Below, in pieces: positions 17,699 through 27,559 of a DNA stretch of 64,000 nt. The notes under the pieces were generated by a model. It saw only the letters and a list, made by a program, of their open reading frames with translations. It had not been told where the DNA came from and searched no databases. The translations under genes and the position numbers were made by a program. Origin of the DNA: Synergistaceae bacterium UBA6101 (GTDB lineage: Bacteria; Synergistota; Synergistia; Synergistales; Synergistaceae); the NCBI GenBank assembly GCA_002428495.1, contig DIWR01000027.1, forward strand, positions 89,882-153,881. The letters run 5' to 3'. Within the stretch, counting starts at the first letter, position 1; the number at the start of each line of letters is the position of its first letter.

Positions 17699-18475
17699 TC
17701 ATGCCTGTTTTGTGGTATTTCCAGCTAGAAGAAATATTCTGGCTCTTTCATCACCGGCACGGTATGAATAATAAAAGTCGTTGTTACAGCATGTACAGCC
17801 CTTGACCTCATAGATATTATCACAAGGCAGACCGCATTGCATCAACTGCCTTTTTATTTCTCCCCTAATGTCAAAATAGACCATCCCGTTTTTTTTACGG
17901 AAATTATCTGGAGAAAAGGATGTCAATGCATATTGTGTGCACGGATCTTCCATTTTTCTTGAGTAACAGTCTTTGCATATGCATGGTCCTATCCAGGCTT
18001 GGCTCCTTTCACTCCTCCATCCGGGCTTGTTTTCGGAAAGCCTGGCCAGTGATCTGCCGACTATATTCTTTGCTGTACCTACAAATCCGGAATGAAGAAG
18101 GATCATCCATGGTTCCGGAGAGTCGGAAGCAATGACGACAGGGCAACAGTCAGCGAACCTGAGACTTGCCATCGAATCTGATGAAGGATCTATCAGTACC
18201 CCGTCAGCTTCCGGTCTGAAAGGCAGCGCAAAGGATGAAGATGAAGGAATTACGTGAGTACCGTGTACCTGGTATGGTGCAACTAACTGAATATTATTAA
18301 AATTAGAGGACAAAGACTCCCATATCTTTTCAGGGTTACCCTCAGTCCTGTCCATTAGTTCTCCCCTGCAGTAGATTGAAGCGAAAAACTGAGACTGCAG
18401 CTCCTCCGGCATTATCAGCCTGAGTTCCTTCTGTCGCTTTTCGTTCCTGAATTCAAATCCTATCTTAGTCATCAA
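17699..18475 (-). CDS. pgeF: Laccase-domain (YfiH/PgeF-type) protein
   Basis: This 258-residue protein belongs to the Cu-oxidase_4 family, once called polyphenol oxidases and now linked to peptidoglycan editing and purine nucleoside phosphorolysis. The three metal-ligand blocks are visible: QVHGTHV, RFADCCPVVI and LHSGFVGTAKNIV, followed by WIGPCICKDC. The third block is HSGFVGT where most relatives read HAGWRG, a mild divergence. It overlaps folC by 11 nt. Confidence 0.85.
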   Translation of the reverse strand: MMTKIGFEFRNEKRQKELRLIMPEELQSQFFASIYCRGELMDRTEGNPEKIWESLSSNFNNIQLVAPYQVHGTHVIPSSSSFALPFRPEADGVLIDPSSDSMASLRFADCCPVVIASDSPEPWMILLHSGFVGTAKNIVGRSLARLSENKPGWRSERSQAWIGPCICKDCYSRKMEDPCTQYALTSFSPDNFRKKNGMVYFDIRGEIKRQLMQCGLPCDNIYEVKGCTCCNNDFYYSYRAGDERARIFLLAGNTTKQA

Positions 18476-19778
18476 AATGCTTCTTAATGTAGCCGCTCAG
18501 AAAAAGACTGCCGCAGCATATAGTGTCCTTTCCAGTACCCAGGCTTTTTTCAACTGCCAATGTCGGGTCTTCCCACTTACCTGCACATCTGATATTTTTT
18601 TCTTCGGCCATCGCCAGAAGGTCTTTCGCAGACAGGCTTCGATCCATGCCGGGGACCTGGGTGCAGTAAAGGCTCGTTCCCATTTTTTTTATTATATCAA
18701 GGCTTTCCGAGATGTCTTTGTCCTTCATCATCGCGACCACCATGTTGAAGGATTCACTGCCGTATATGATCCCTGTATTTTCAGCAAGCCTTTTGAGTGC
18801 GTGTGGGTTGTGAGCCCCGTCAACGATCAGAAGCGGACTCTTCTTCTTTATTATTTCAAATCTTCCCGGCCATTTTACGGAAATGACTCCGTTATAAAGG
18901 GCAGGGAAGGTGATATTTTCAAATTTCGTCTTTGAAGAGAACTTAAGTACGCATGCGCCCGCAAGGGCAAGGGCGGCATTCTCGGTCTGGTGGGTCCCGA
19001 TCAGAGGAGTGTGGTAGTCGGCGCAAAGGCACTCTGACTCAACATAAAAATCTGTGCCTTCGAAAGAGATATGTAGGGTCCCGTAACTGCACAGTCTTCG
19101 GAGGACCTGTGCCTGTGTACCCTTTTTAAATGCAGTATCAAAAAAAATACTTTCTATATCTTCTTCGCCGCCGGAAAATATCGCAGGTATCGCCGGTCTC
19201 ATCACTGCGAATTTTTCTTTCGCAACAGAGGCAAGTGAATTGCCAAGATATTCCGAGTGGTCTATGCCGATCGGGGTTATAAGAGTGAGTATGACATCAG
19301 AAAGTATATTTGTAGCATCGAGTCTTCCCCCGAGCCCTGCCTCGACAACCGCTATGTCGACATCCTCTTCTGCAATTATCATGAAGGCAGCTGCTGTGAT
19401 CAGCTCAAAATATGTTGGAGGGTCAGATCTCAGACGATCTGATGATACTATCCCCATTTCAATTATCCCAAGTGCTCTTTCCCACATTTCGGGAAGCGCC
19501 TCTTCTCCTCCAATGCTAAGTCTCTCACCGAAGGAAACAAGATGGGGGCTTGTATAGAGGGCAGTCTTATATCCTGATTCTTTCAGTATGGAAGAGAGTG
19601 TGGAAGCTGTTGAGCCCTTGCCGTTTGTACCTACCACATGGACAGCCTTGAATTTTCTTTCGGGGTTTCCGAGAAGAAGGAGCAGGTGTGAAAGTCTGGC
19701 AAGTCCGGGCCTTATCCCAGGGCTTGCCAGAAACTGAAGTTTTTTCTCTATTTCCTGGAATTTATTAATGTCATCCAT
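18465..19778 (-). CDS. folC: Bifunctional dihydrofolate synthase/folylpolyglutamate synthase
   Basis: FolC adds glutamate to dihydropteroate and tetrahydrofolate with ATP. The 437-residue Mur-ligase-fold protein has the P-loop VVGTNGKGSTAS (about residues 48-59), the TSPHLVSFGERL omega loop, AVVEAGLGGRLDATN and the C-terminal IVDGAHNPHALKR motif. It starts 2 bp after the valS stop, the well-known valS-folC order, and overlaps pgeF. Confidence 0.95.
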   Translation of the reverse strand: MDDINKFQEIEKKLQFLASPGIRPGLARLSHLLLLLGNPERKFKAVHVVGTNGKGSTASTLSSILKESGYKTALYTSPHLVSFGERLSIGGEEALPEMWERALGIIEMGIVSSDRLRSDPPTYFELITAAAFMIIAEEDVDIAVVEAGLGGRLDATNILSDVILTLITPIGIDHSEYLGNSLASVAKEKFAVMRPAIPAIFSGGEEDIESIFFDTAFKKGTQAQVLRRLCSYGTLHISFEGTDFYVESECLCADYHTPLIGTHQTENAALALAGACVLKFSSKTKFENITFPALYNGVISVKWPGRFEIIKKKSPLLIVDGAHNPHALKRLAENTGIIYGSESFNMVVAMMKDKDISESLDIIKKMGTSLYCTQVPGMDRSLSAKDLLAMAEEKNIRCAGKWEDPTLAVEKSLGTGKDTICCGSLFLSGYIKKHFDD

Positions 19779-19780
19779 TA

Positions 19781-22447
19781 TCAGTCGTTGAGGCTTGAAA
19801 GGTTCTCTTTGATCCTGTTCCTCTTTGCCTCATTGTCAGAAAGGTAAGCCTTTTCCTTCAATATGACTTCTTCTGGCGCTCTCTCCACAAACTGCGGGTT
19901 TGCAAGTTTTGCTAAGCCCTTTTCAATGTCCTTTTCGATCTTTGAAAGATCATTATTAAGGCGCTGGATCTCCTTTTCCACGTCAAGAAGGTCTCCTACG
20001 GGTAGATATACCTGCACGTCGTCGAGGACGGACGCGAGGCTCCTCTGCGGTTTCTGAGCACCCCTGTCCATGATCTCTATCCTATCGACCTTGGTGAGGA
20101 GTGTTATCTGAGATTCGGATGACCTTATCAGTGCCAATTTTTCGGCGTTGTGGACAGAGAGTACCGCCCTTGGGATCACCTGCTGAGGAGCTATGTGCGA
20201 TTCAGCCCTGAGATTTCGTACAGACCTTATAACTTCGCGTATCAGATCCATCTCTTTAATGACAGCTTCATCAATATTTTCGATCCTTGGTTCAGGCCAT
20301 TCCGTGCGTTCGATTATCCCGTTTCCAAACGGGAAAGCTTGCCACAGTTCCTCTGTGACAAACGGTATGTATGGATGCAGAAGCTTCAGGACGTCTTCGA
20401 ATACCGCAAGCAGGACAGCCTGGGTCGTCTTTCTCCTTGACTCGCTCTCTTCCCCTCTGAGTGCGGGCTTGGAAAGTTCCAGATACCAGTCGCAGAGTTC
20501 GCCCCAGACGAAATCATACATGAGCCTGGCAGATTCCCCGAAGAAATATCCGTCAATGAGTCGGGTCATCTCAGTTGAGACCTGTGATATCCTGTTGAGG
20601 ATCCATTTGTCGTGCAGCCGGAGTTCATTGTCGTCCCATTTCATTCCGGCTTCGGCGTCCTCGAGGTTCATAAGGGCGAATCGGCTCGCATTCCAGAGCT
20701 TGTTCATGAAAAGCCTGTAGGTCGCGATCCTTTCTGTAGAGAGGAATATGTCGCGTCCCTGTACTGTGAGCGCTGCGATCGTGAACCTCAGTGCGTCCGC
20801 GCCGTATTCACTGACTATTGTAAGAGGGTCGATAACATTGCCTTTGGACTTGCTCATCTTCTGTCCTTTTTCATCACGGACGAGGGCGTGTATATATACG
20901 TCATGAAAAGGAACTTCTCCCTTCATGCCCTCAAGTCCGAACATTATCATTCTGGCAACCCAGAAGAAGATGATGTCGAACCCTGTTACGAGGACTGATG
21001 TCGGATAGAACTTCTTAAGCAGATCGGTCTCTTCCGGCCATCCCATTGTTGAGAAGGGCCAAAGAGCACTGGAGAACCATGTATCAAGGACATCTTCATC
21101 CTGCCTGAGTTCGGTATTGCCACACTTCGGACAAGATTTGGGCTCTTCTGTTTCCACTATGATCTCGCCGCACTTGTCGCAGTACCATGCAGGGATCCTG
21201 TGCCCCCACCAAAGCTGCCTTGAAATGCACCAGTCCCGGATGTTTTCCATCCATTGATAATAAACGTTGGTCCACTGGTCAGGCACGAAACGGATATTTC
21301 CGGCTTTGACCGACGCGACACCGGCGTCCGCGAGAGGCTTGGCTCTTACGAACCACTGTTCTGAAAGATATGGCTCGATAACTGTGTGGCAGCGGTAGCA
21401 TTCGCCCACAGAATGTCTTATATCTTCTATCCTAAGGAGGTAACCGTTGTTTTTCAGATCCTCAACTATGACCTTTCTTGCTTCGAAACGGTCCATGCCG
21501 GCATATCTGCCGGATTCTTCTCCGCACATGATACCGTTGTCGTCGATGACCTGTATCTGCTCAAGTCCGTGCCTCTGTCCCACAAGGAAGTCATTGGGGT
21601 CATGTGCAGGTGTTATCTTGACGCAGCCTGATCCAAATTCAGGGTCTACCATGTTGTCTTCGATCACAGGGATCACTCTGCCAGCGATCGGTACGACCAC
21701 ATTTTTCCCTATAAGATGGCGGTTCTTCTCATCCCTTGGATGTATCGCTATTGCAGTATCTCCGAGGATAGTCTCGGGGCGGGTAGTCATTACCTTAAGG
21801 CATCCGTCTCCGTCTGCGAATTTGTAAGCTACCTCATAGAACTTGCCGTCCTTGTCCTCATGCTCGACTTCGAGGTCTGAGAGTGCGGTGTGGCATCTCG
21901 GACACCAGTTGATAAGATATTTGCCTCTGTAGATGAGATCCTTTTTATAAAGATCAACAAAAATTTTTCGGACAGCTACGGACAGTCCTTCGTCCATTGT
22001 AAAGCGTTCTCTGTCCCAGTCGCATGAAGCTCCGAGTTTTTTCAGCTGGTTGATTATCGTGTTTCCGTACTCCTCTTTCCATTCCCACACCCTTGATATG
22101 AATTCGTCACGCCCCAGGTCGTGGCGTGATATACCTTTCGCTGCAAGAGATCGTTCAACTACGTTCTGAGTAGCGATTCCGGCGTGGTCTGTTCCCGGGA
22201 GCCAAAGCACCTCAAAGCCCTGCATCCTTTTGGTCCTGCAGAGAATGTCCTGCAGCGTGTTGTCCAGTGCATGCCCTACGTGCAGGGAGCCGGTTACGTT
22301 AGGAGGAGGAATAACTATCGAGTAATGCGGTTTTGAAGAAGATGGGTCAGCTTTAAAGAGACCTTCTTCTACCCATTTGTTGTACCACTTGTCTTCAATC
22401 GGCCCTGGTTCATAACCTTTGCCTAACACGGTTTTCTCGGATTCCAT
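19781..22447 (-). CDS. valS: Valyl-tRNA synthetase
   Basis: The 888-residue class I synthetase charges tRNA-Val. It has the HIGH-type motif PPPNVTGSLHVGHA near residues 48-61, the editing domain with TTRPETILGDTAIAIHP, a Cys4 zinc knuckle region (CDKCGEIIVETEEPKSCPKCG), the KMSKSKGNVIDP signature and a C-terminal coiled coil. The length is normal. The upstream spacer contains a hairpin but no recognisable T-box. Confidence 0.97.
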   Translation of the reverse strand: MESEKTVLGKGYEPGPIEDKWYNKWVEEGLFKADPSSSKPHYSIVIPPPNVTGSLHVGHALDNTLQDILCRTKRMQGFEVLWLPGTDHAGIATQNVVERSLAAKGISRHDLGRDEFISRVWEWKEEYGNTIINQLKKLGASCDWDRERFTMDEGLSVAVRKIFVDLYKKDLIYRGKYLINWCPRCHTALSDLEVEHEDKDGKFYEVAYKFADGDGCLKVMTTRPETILGDTAIAIHPRDEKNRHLIGKNVVVPIAGRVIPVIEDNMVDPEFGSGCVKITPAHDPNDFLVGQRHGLEQIQVIDDNGIMCGEESGRYAGMDRFEARKVIVEDLKNNGYLLRIEDIRHSVGECYRCHTVIEPYLSEQWFVRAKPLADAGVASVKAGNIRFVPDQWTNVYYQWMENIRDWCISRQLWWGHRIPAWYCDKCGEIIVETEEPKSCPKCGNTELRQDEDVLDTWFSSALWPFSTMGWPEETDLLKKFYPTSVLVTGFDIIFFWVARMIMFGLEGMKGEVPFHDVYIHALVRDEKGQKMSKSKGNVIDPLTIVSEYGADALRFTIAALTVQGRDIFLSTERIATYRLFMNKLWNASRFALMNLEDAEAGMKWDDNELRLHDKWILNRISQVSTEMTRLIDGYFFGESARLMYDFVWGELCDWYLELSKPALRGEESESRRKTTQAVLLAVFEDVLKLLHPYIPFVTEELWQAFPFGNGIIERTEWPEPRIENIDEAVIKEMDLIREVIRSVRNLRAESHIAPQQVIPRAVLSVHNAEKLALIRSSESQITLLTKVDRIEIMDRGAQKPQRSLASVLDDVQVYLPVGDLLDVEKEIQRLNNDLSKIEKDIEKGLAKLANPQFVERAPEEVILKEKAYLSDNEAKRNRIKENLSSLND

Positions 22448-22465
22448 CCGGTCTTCCTCCTCGTT

Positions 22466-22488
22466 GGATACGCCTGGTGGCTGTATCC
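22466..22488 (-). promoter_or_regulatory. Leader hairpin just upstream of the valS ribosome site
   Basis: GGATAC and GTATCC pair, with an inner GCC/GGC, directly before the GAGGAGG ribosome site of valS in the 96-bp engB-valS spacer. It could end transcription of the unit to its right or affect valS translation. There is no T-tract, and no T-box sequence was found. Confidence 0.3.
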
Positions 22489-22543
22489 GGATCTATTTGC
22501 CCATCCCGACGGCCCGGCCGTTCCGGCTCCTCGGGTATACAGG

Positions 22544-23176
22544 TCACTTTTTTTGTTTTTTTGCTTCTGCCAGGTCTAGTTTAGCGATCTCTTTGAGGAT
22601 ATTTTTAATGCCTTCCCTCAATGCCTGTATCTCTTTGTCATTTGTCCCTGAAGTTATGAAGGGAGGCAGTATAGAATCAAGGCCGGCCCTCATGTACTGC
22701 TGGTAAAGGCCTTTTCTTTTCCCGGGAGATATTTTATCCCCTTTTGTGAAAACTACAAGTCTGGGCATGTCCATCCCATCAAGCCAGCCGGTAAGTTCGT
22801 TGTCATTTGCAAGCGGGCCGTGTCTGAAATCCATTAGGTGTATGACGAAGCTTATCGGTCTCTCTGAATTGAAATAGTCCTCTATGAGCCTCCACCATGT
22901 CCTTCGTTCATCAAGCCCCCTGACGGCATAGCCGTAACCCGGAATGTCGACCAATGTGAAATCGTCGTCTCCAGCTGAGACTTTGTAAAAGTTGATGCTT
23001 CTCGTCTTTCCTGGTTTTGAGCTTACTTTGGCAATTTTTCTTTCAAGAAGCGAATTTATGAGGGTAGATTTGCCCACGTTTGAACGGCCGACAAAAACGA
23101 TCTCATTCTTCTCGGGCGCAGGTATCTGATCCTTGGTAAAGGCAGTGCAGTAAAGCTCTGATCTCCAGGCTGTCAT
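22544..23176 (-). CDS. engB: EngB/YsxC-family ribosome biogenesis GTPase
   Basis: This 210-residue GTPase assists assembly of the large ribosomal subunit. G1 is GRSNVGKST (residues 30-38), G3 is DIPGYGYA, G4 is TKGDK, and the SINFYKV switch region is typical. It lies 12 bp after lon, in the common lon-engB order. Confidence 0.95.
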   Translation of the reverse strand: MTAWRSELYCTAFTKDQIPAPEKNEIVFVGRSNVGKSTLINSLLERKIAKVSSKPGKTRSINFYKVSAGDDDFTLVDIPGYGYAVRGLDERRTWWRLIEDYFNSERPISFVIHLMDFRHGPLANDNELTGWLDGMDMPRLVVFTKGDKISPGKRKGLYQQYMRAGLDSILPPFITSGTNDKEIQALREGIKNILKEIAKLDLAEAKKQKK

Positions 23177-23188
23177 TTCGTTTTCCCC

Positions 23189-25504
23189 TTACTTCAGCGC
23201 CAGTTGGAAAACGCTGGTTATCTTAGATACATAATGTATCTTCATGCCTGTTTTGATCCAGTCGCCAAGCTCTTCGACATCTGATTTGTTATCTTCGGGC
23301 AGTATAAGTTTTTTAATGCCGAGTCTCTTGGCGGCAAGCATTTTTTCTCTGATCCCACCGATAGGCAGCACTTCTCCGTGAAGAGTCATCTCCCCTGTCA
23401 TCGCAAAGGAGACATCAACTCTCCTGCCGGTAAGTGCGGAACAGAGCGAAAGTGCAAGTGTTATTCCGGCGGACGGTCCGTCTTTGGGTACTGCGCCTTC
23501 TGGGACATGTATATGGATGTCTTTTTTCTTCCAGTCAAAGTTTTCAAGACCGAAAGATGAAGCGTTGGATCTCAAATAGGCAAGAGCTGTCTGAGCAGAT
23601 TCCTGCATAATATCTCCAAGGTTTCCCGTGTAGGATACGTTTCCGTTGCCCTCCATAACAGCTGATTCAATAAGGATGACAGAACCGCCCGATTCAGTCC
23701 AGGCAAGGCCAAGAGCCGTCCCCGTGGGATCTTCCTTTGGTATCTTTGTCGTATGGAGCTTTGGTGCTCCAAGCATTTTCTTCATAAGATCCTTTGTTAC
23801 GCTTATGGTCTTTTTATTTTCTTCTGATGTCGAAGAATTTGCCATTTCTGCTGCTACTTTCCTTGCTATCTTAGAAAGCTGCCTGTCAAGGTTCCTTACG
23901 CCTGCTTCCATTGTGTAGGCAGTTATGATATTCCTTACAGTGACATCGGGGATCGTAAGATCCCTTTTTGTAAGACCGTGTTCCTTCAGTATCCTGGGCA
24001 GAAGGTGCTTTTTCGCGATCTTGACCTTCTCCTCTGCAACGTAGCCGGGCAGAGGGATGATCTCCATCCTGTCAAGCAGCGGCTTGGGTATTGTGCCTGT
24101 GCTGTTTGCAGTTGTTATGAACATGACCTTGCTCAGGTCAAAGGATATCTCAAGAAAATTATCGGTGAAACTGCAGTTCTGTTCCGGATCGAGGACCTCA
24201 AGCAGGGCTGCTGCAGGATCGCCCCTGAAATCATTGCCTATTTTGTCTATCTCGTCCATCAGGAGCACGGGGTTGTTGGTTCCAGCTGCTTTGATCTTCT
24301 GAATTATCCTTCCCGGAAGAGCTCCGACATAGGTCCTTCTGTGACCGCGTATCTCAGCTTCATCACGCATTCCTCCGAGAGACATGTTTACAAATTTCCT
24401 GCCCATTGTCCTTGCTATGGATCTTCCGAGGGAGGTCTTTCCGACTCCTGGAGGTCCTACAAAGCAGAGTACCTGTGCCCTCATGTTGTCGGCTGCAAGT
24501 TTCCTTACGGCCAGGAACTCAAGTATGCGTTCCTTTACCTCTTCGAGGCCGTAATGATCTTCATCCAGGACCTTGCGGGCATCTTTCAGGTTGAGATGGT
24601 CTTCAGAGCAGATGTTCCATGGAATGTCCAGAAGCCATTCTATATATGTCCTTGCGACGGTGGCTTCCGGTGAAATTGGGGCCATCCTTGCATACCTGTC
24701 CAGCTCACGCATTACCTTGTCTCTGGCTTCATCCGGCATCTCGGTCTTCTCTGCCCTGGCACGCAGTTCCTCTATCTCTGAAAGGGGGCTGTCGTCACCC
24801 AGCTCCTGCTGGATGATCTTTAGCTGTTCTCTCAGGTAGTACTGCTTCTGCCCTTTGTCCATCTCGTTCCTTACCTTTTCCTGAATGTCATGCTCCATTT
24901 TGAGGAATTCGTTTTCCCTCATAAGTACAGCAAGCAACATGCGAAGGCGCTCGATAAGGTCTGGGGTCTCCAGGAGCTTTTGTTTGTCTTCATGTTTAAA
25001 AAGGCTGTGAGATGCGATGATATCAGCGAACAGGTCGATGTCACCAATATTTTCTGCCGAATGGGTCACTTCATCAGGCAGTTTAAGGTTCAGTTTCACG
25101 TATGATTCAAATTCAGAAAGTACTGCCCTGCGCAGAGCTTCTGCCTGTTTTGTGCGGGCCGTATTAGTAGATGGCATCTTCTCAATTTCTGCCTCAAGAA
25201 AACTGTCTCCTGAAATAAAGTGTACCGCCCTGCACCTCCATTCTCCCTCAAGCACAGCCTTTATGGTGCCGTCAGGCATGCGCACAGTCTGGAGGACCCT
25301 GCAGAGTGTCCCTGTCGTGTTGAGGTCGTCAGGTTCGGGGTTATCTATCATAGAATTTTTCTGAGCTGTGATAAAGACGAGGTGTCCCCTCGCGTTAGCC
25401 TCTTCAAGCGCCCGCGCCGAACGGGGCCTTCCCACGAAAAGAGGAGCTATGACCCCTGGGAAAACTACCATATCTCTTACAGGAACAACAGGATGGATGT
25501 GCAT
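23189..25504 (-). CDS. lon: ATP-dependent protease Lon
   Basis: The 771-residue protein has the N-terminal substrate domain (PVVPVRDMVVFPGV), AAA+ Walker A GPPGVGKTSLGR and Walker B LLMDEIDKIG, and the Lon protease domain with catalytic Ser in PKDGPSAG and a Lys in the following helix. It degrades misfolded and regulatory proteins in the cytosol. It starts 3 bp after clpX, giving a tight proteostasis operon tig-clpP-clpX-lon. Confidence 0.97.
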   Translation of the reverse strand: MHIHPVVPVRDMVVFPGVIAPLFVGRPRSARALEEANARGHLVFITAQKNSMIDNPEPDDLNTTGTLCRVLQTVRMPDGTIKAVLEGEWRCRAVHFISGDSFLEAEIEKMPSTNTARTKQAEALRRAVLSEFESYVKLNLKLPDEVTHSAENIGDIDLFADIIASHSLFKHEDKQKLLETPDLIERLRMLLAVLMRENEFLKMEHDIQEKVRNEMDKGQKQYYLREQLKIIQQELGDDSPLSEIEELRARAEKTEMPDEARDKVMRELDRYARMAPISPEATVARTYIEWLLDIPWNICSEDHLNLKDARKVLDEDHYGLEEVKERILEFLAVRKLAADNMRAQVLCFVGPPGVGKTSLGRSIARTMGRKFVNMSLGGMRDEAEIRGHRRTYVGALPGRIIQKIKAAGTNNPVLLMDEIDKIGNDFRGDPAAALLEVLDPEQNCSFTDNFLEISFDLSKVMFITTANSTGTIPKPLLDRMEIIPLPGYVAEEKVKIAKKHLLPRILKEHGLTKRDLTIPDVTVRNIITAYTMEAGVRNLDRQLSKIARKVAAEMANSSTSEENKKTISVTKDLMKKMLGAPKLHTTKIPKEDPTGTALGLAWTESGGSVILIESAVMEGNGNVSYTGNLGDIMQESAQTALAYLRSNASSFGLENFDWKKKDIHIHVPEGAVPKDGPSAGITLALSLCSALTGRRVDVSFAMTGEMTLHGEVLPIGGIREKMLAAKRLGIKKLILPEDNKSDVEELGDWIKTGMKIHYVSKITSVFQLALK

Positions 25505-25507
25505 GGA

Positions 25508-26827
25508 TCAGACAGCCTCTTTTTCATCTTTGGAAGACTGAACAGGTTTCTCCAGCCCGTTTACCACATCTTTTGTGACAGTAAGCCTGTTGATCCCGGA
25601 TGACTTGTCCGGCAGCTCATACTGCATATCGAGCATAAGGGATTCAAGGATAGTCCTTAGTCCCCTCGCGCCAGTATTCAGTTTTGCTCCTTTTTCCGCT
25701 ATGGTGCGGACAGCATCATCCGTAAATACCAGATCTATCCCTTCCAGTGAGAAAAGCTTCTTGTACTGCTTTAGCGGGGCATTTCTGGGCTCAAGGAGGA
25801 TCCTTATCAGGGCTTCTTCTGTAAGGGCTTCGAGAGCCACAAGTACAGGCAGTCTCCCTATAAATTCAGGTATGAATCCATAGGAACGCAGGTCGTCCGG
25901 CTGAAGCTTCTTCAAAAGCTCATAGGAAGAATTGTTATTTAGATTTTTAGTAAGGTCGCCGCCAAAGCCCAGTGACTTTTCACGTGTCCTTTTGGCGATC
26001 AACTTCTCCAGTCCGTCAAAAGCGCCTCCGCATATGAAGAGGATGTTGCTCGTGTCCATCGGGATCATTTCCTGGCTTGGATGCTTGCGTCCGCCTTTAG
26101 GCGGTATGTTGGCTACCGTGCCCTCGATTATCTTAAGCAGGGCCTGCTGGACTCCTTCGCCTGAGACGTCACGGGTAATAGAGACTGATTCCGATTTTCG
26201 TGATATTTTGTCTATCTCATCAATGTAAATTATCCCCCGCTGTGCTGCATCAATGTCAAAATCAGCCGCCTGCAGAAGCCTGAGCAGTATGTTTTCCACG
26301 TCCTCACCTACATAACCGGCTTCGGTAAGAGTTGTGGCATCAGTCATGGCAAAGGGAACATTCAGCATCCTGGCCAGTGTCTGGGCAAGCAGTGTTTTCC
26401 CGCAGCCTGTCGGGCCGACCAGGAGAACATTGCTTTTTGGCAGTTCCACGTCGTCATCATCGGTACAGATGTTGGTTATTCTCTGATAATGGTTGTAAAC
26501 AGCCACAGACAGTACCTTCTTGGCGTGGTCCTGGCCTATCACATACTGGTCAAGGAACTCCTTGATCTCTTTTGGTTTTGGCAGCTTTTCCAAAACAGGG
26601 ACTGAAGTGTAATCGGGCTTTGCTTTGGTCATTGCATTATCTTTGAAAGAAGGAGCCCCTTTTTCGTCCCTCAGTATTACATTGCAGAGCTGGATGCAGT
26701 CTGAGCATATAAATGTATTGGCAGGACCGGCTATCAGTTTGGATACCTCGTCCTGACTCTTGCCGCAGAATGAGCATCTGGGCTTTCTGCGGTTATTGTT
26801 TTCCTTGTTTTGGTTTTTGTCATACAA
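25508..26827 (-). CDS. clpX: ATP-dependent Clp protease ATP-binding subunit ClpX
   Basis: ClpX unfolds substrates for ClpP. The 439-residue protein has the N-terminal zinc-binding domain (CSFC at residues 18-21, ICSDC further on), Walker A GPTGCGKT, Walker B IIYIDEIDKI, the ClpP-binding loop region with LGFGG, and sensor 2 in the C-terminal NTGARGLRTILE block. It follows clpP after a 102-bp gap containing an AGGGGA/TCCCCT hairpin (about 26893-26916) with no T-run on this strand. Confidence 0.97.
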   Translation of the reverse strand: MYDKNQNKENNNRRKPRCSFCGKSQDEVSKLIAGPANTFICSDCIQLCNVILRDEKGAPSFKDNAMTKAKPDYTSVPVLEKLPKPKEIKEFLDQYVIGQDHAKKVLSVAVYNHYQRITNICTDDDDVELPKSNVLLVGPTGCGKTLLAQTLARMLNVPFAMTDATTLTEAGYVGEDVENILLRLLQAADFDIDAAQRGIIYIDEIDKISRKSESVSITRDVSGEGVQQALLKIIEGTVANIPPKGGRKHPSQEMIPMDTSNILFICGGAFDGLEKLIAKRTREKSLGFGGDLTKNLNNNSSYELLKKLQPDDLRSYGFIPEFIGRLPVLVALEALTEEALIRILLEPRNAPLKQYKKLFSLEGIDLVFTDDAVRTIAEKGAKLNTGARGLRTILESLMLDMQYELPDKSSGINRLTVTKDVVNGLEKPVQSSKDEKEAV

Positions 26828-26929
26828 GCGAATGCACCTCGATCAAATTGCGCTCTTCAGTAAAGAGCATCTGTGTAGATTAGAATCAGGGGACCCCGGA
26901 CGGAATCCCCTAAAAATTGATTATTTCGG

Positions 26930-27523
26930 TCACCGTTTTTCGATTATCTTGTCGACGATACCGTATTTCAGTGCTTCTTCCGCCGACATGAAGAAATCCC
27001 TGTCCGTATCTTTATCTATCACTTTCAGGGGCTGTTTGGTATGCTTTGAAAGCAGATCGTTCAGCCTCTTTCTTGTATACAAAATCTCCTCAGCATGTAT
27101 CTTGACATCCGAAGCCTGTCCCCTTGCTCCTCCTGTAGGTTGGTGTATCATCACCCGCGAGTTCGGAAGGGCTATCCTCTTTCCTTCTGCGCCTGCGGCA
27201 AGAAGGAATGCGCCCATGCTGGCGGCCAGGCCAGTGCATATGGTTGACACTGGAGGCTTGATGTACTGCATTGTGTCGTAGATAGCAAAACCTGCGGAAA
27301 CCGACCCACCAGGGCTGTTGATGTACAGAAAAACATCTTTCTCCGGATCCTCGCTCTCAAGGAAAAGTAACTGAGCAACGATGAGGTTTGCCATCTCATC
27401 AGTCACCTCTGTACCCAGAAATATTATCCTGTCCTTTAAAAGCCTGCTGTATATATCGTAAGAACGCTCCCCTCTTCCGGATTGTTCTACTACCATTGGA
27501 ATTAGATAAGACAAGTTATCCAC
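26930..27523 (-). CDS. clpP: ATP-dependent Clp protease proteolytic subunit
   Basis: The 197-residue serine peptidase has the catalytic Ser in GLAASMGAFLLAAG (near residue 98) and His in RVMIHQPTGG (near 123). The N-terminus YLIPMVVEQSGRGERSYDIY is canonical. It forms the tetradecameric chamber fed by ClpX. It lies 36 bp downstream of tig. Confidence 0.97.
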   Translation of the reverse strand: MDNLSYLIPMVVEQSGRGERSYDIYSRLLKDRIIFLGTEVTDEMANLIVAQLLFLESEDPEKDVFLYINSPGGSVSAGFAIYDTMQYIKPPVSTICTGLAASMGAFLLAAGAEGKRIALPNSRVMIHQPTGGARGQASDVKIHAEEILYTRKRLNDLLSKHTKQPLKVIDKDTDRDFFMSAEEALKYGIVDKIIEKR

Positions 27524-27559
27524 TCCCCTTTCCTCTTAAAATTGGTTGGGACGATACTA

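Noticed and set aside
22448..22543. Possible T-box leader for valS
   Set aside because: No specifier loop, no T-box sequence (GGTGG..CCGCG type) and only 96 bp available; just a hairpin and ribosome site.
26893..26916. AGGGGA/TCCCCT hairpin between clpP and clpX as a terminator
   Set aside because: No T-run follows on the coding strand, and clpX needs transcription through the gap unless it has its own promoter.
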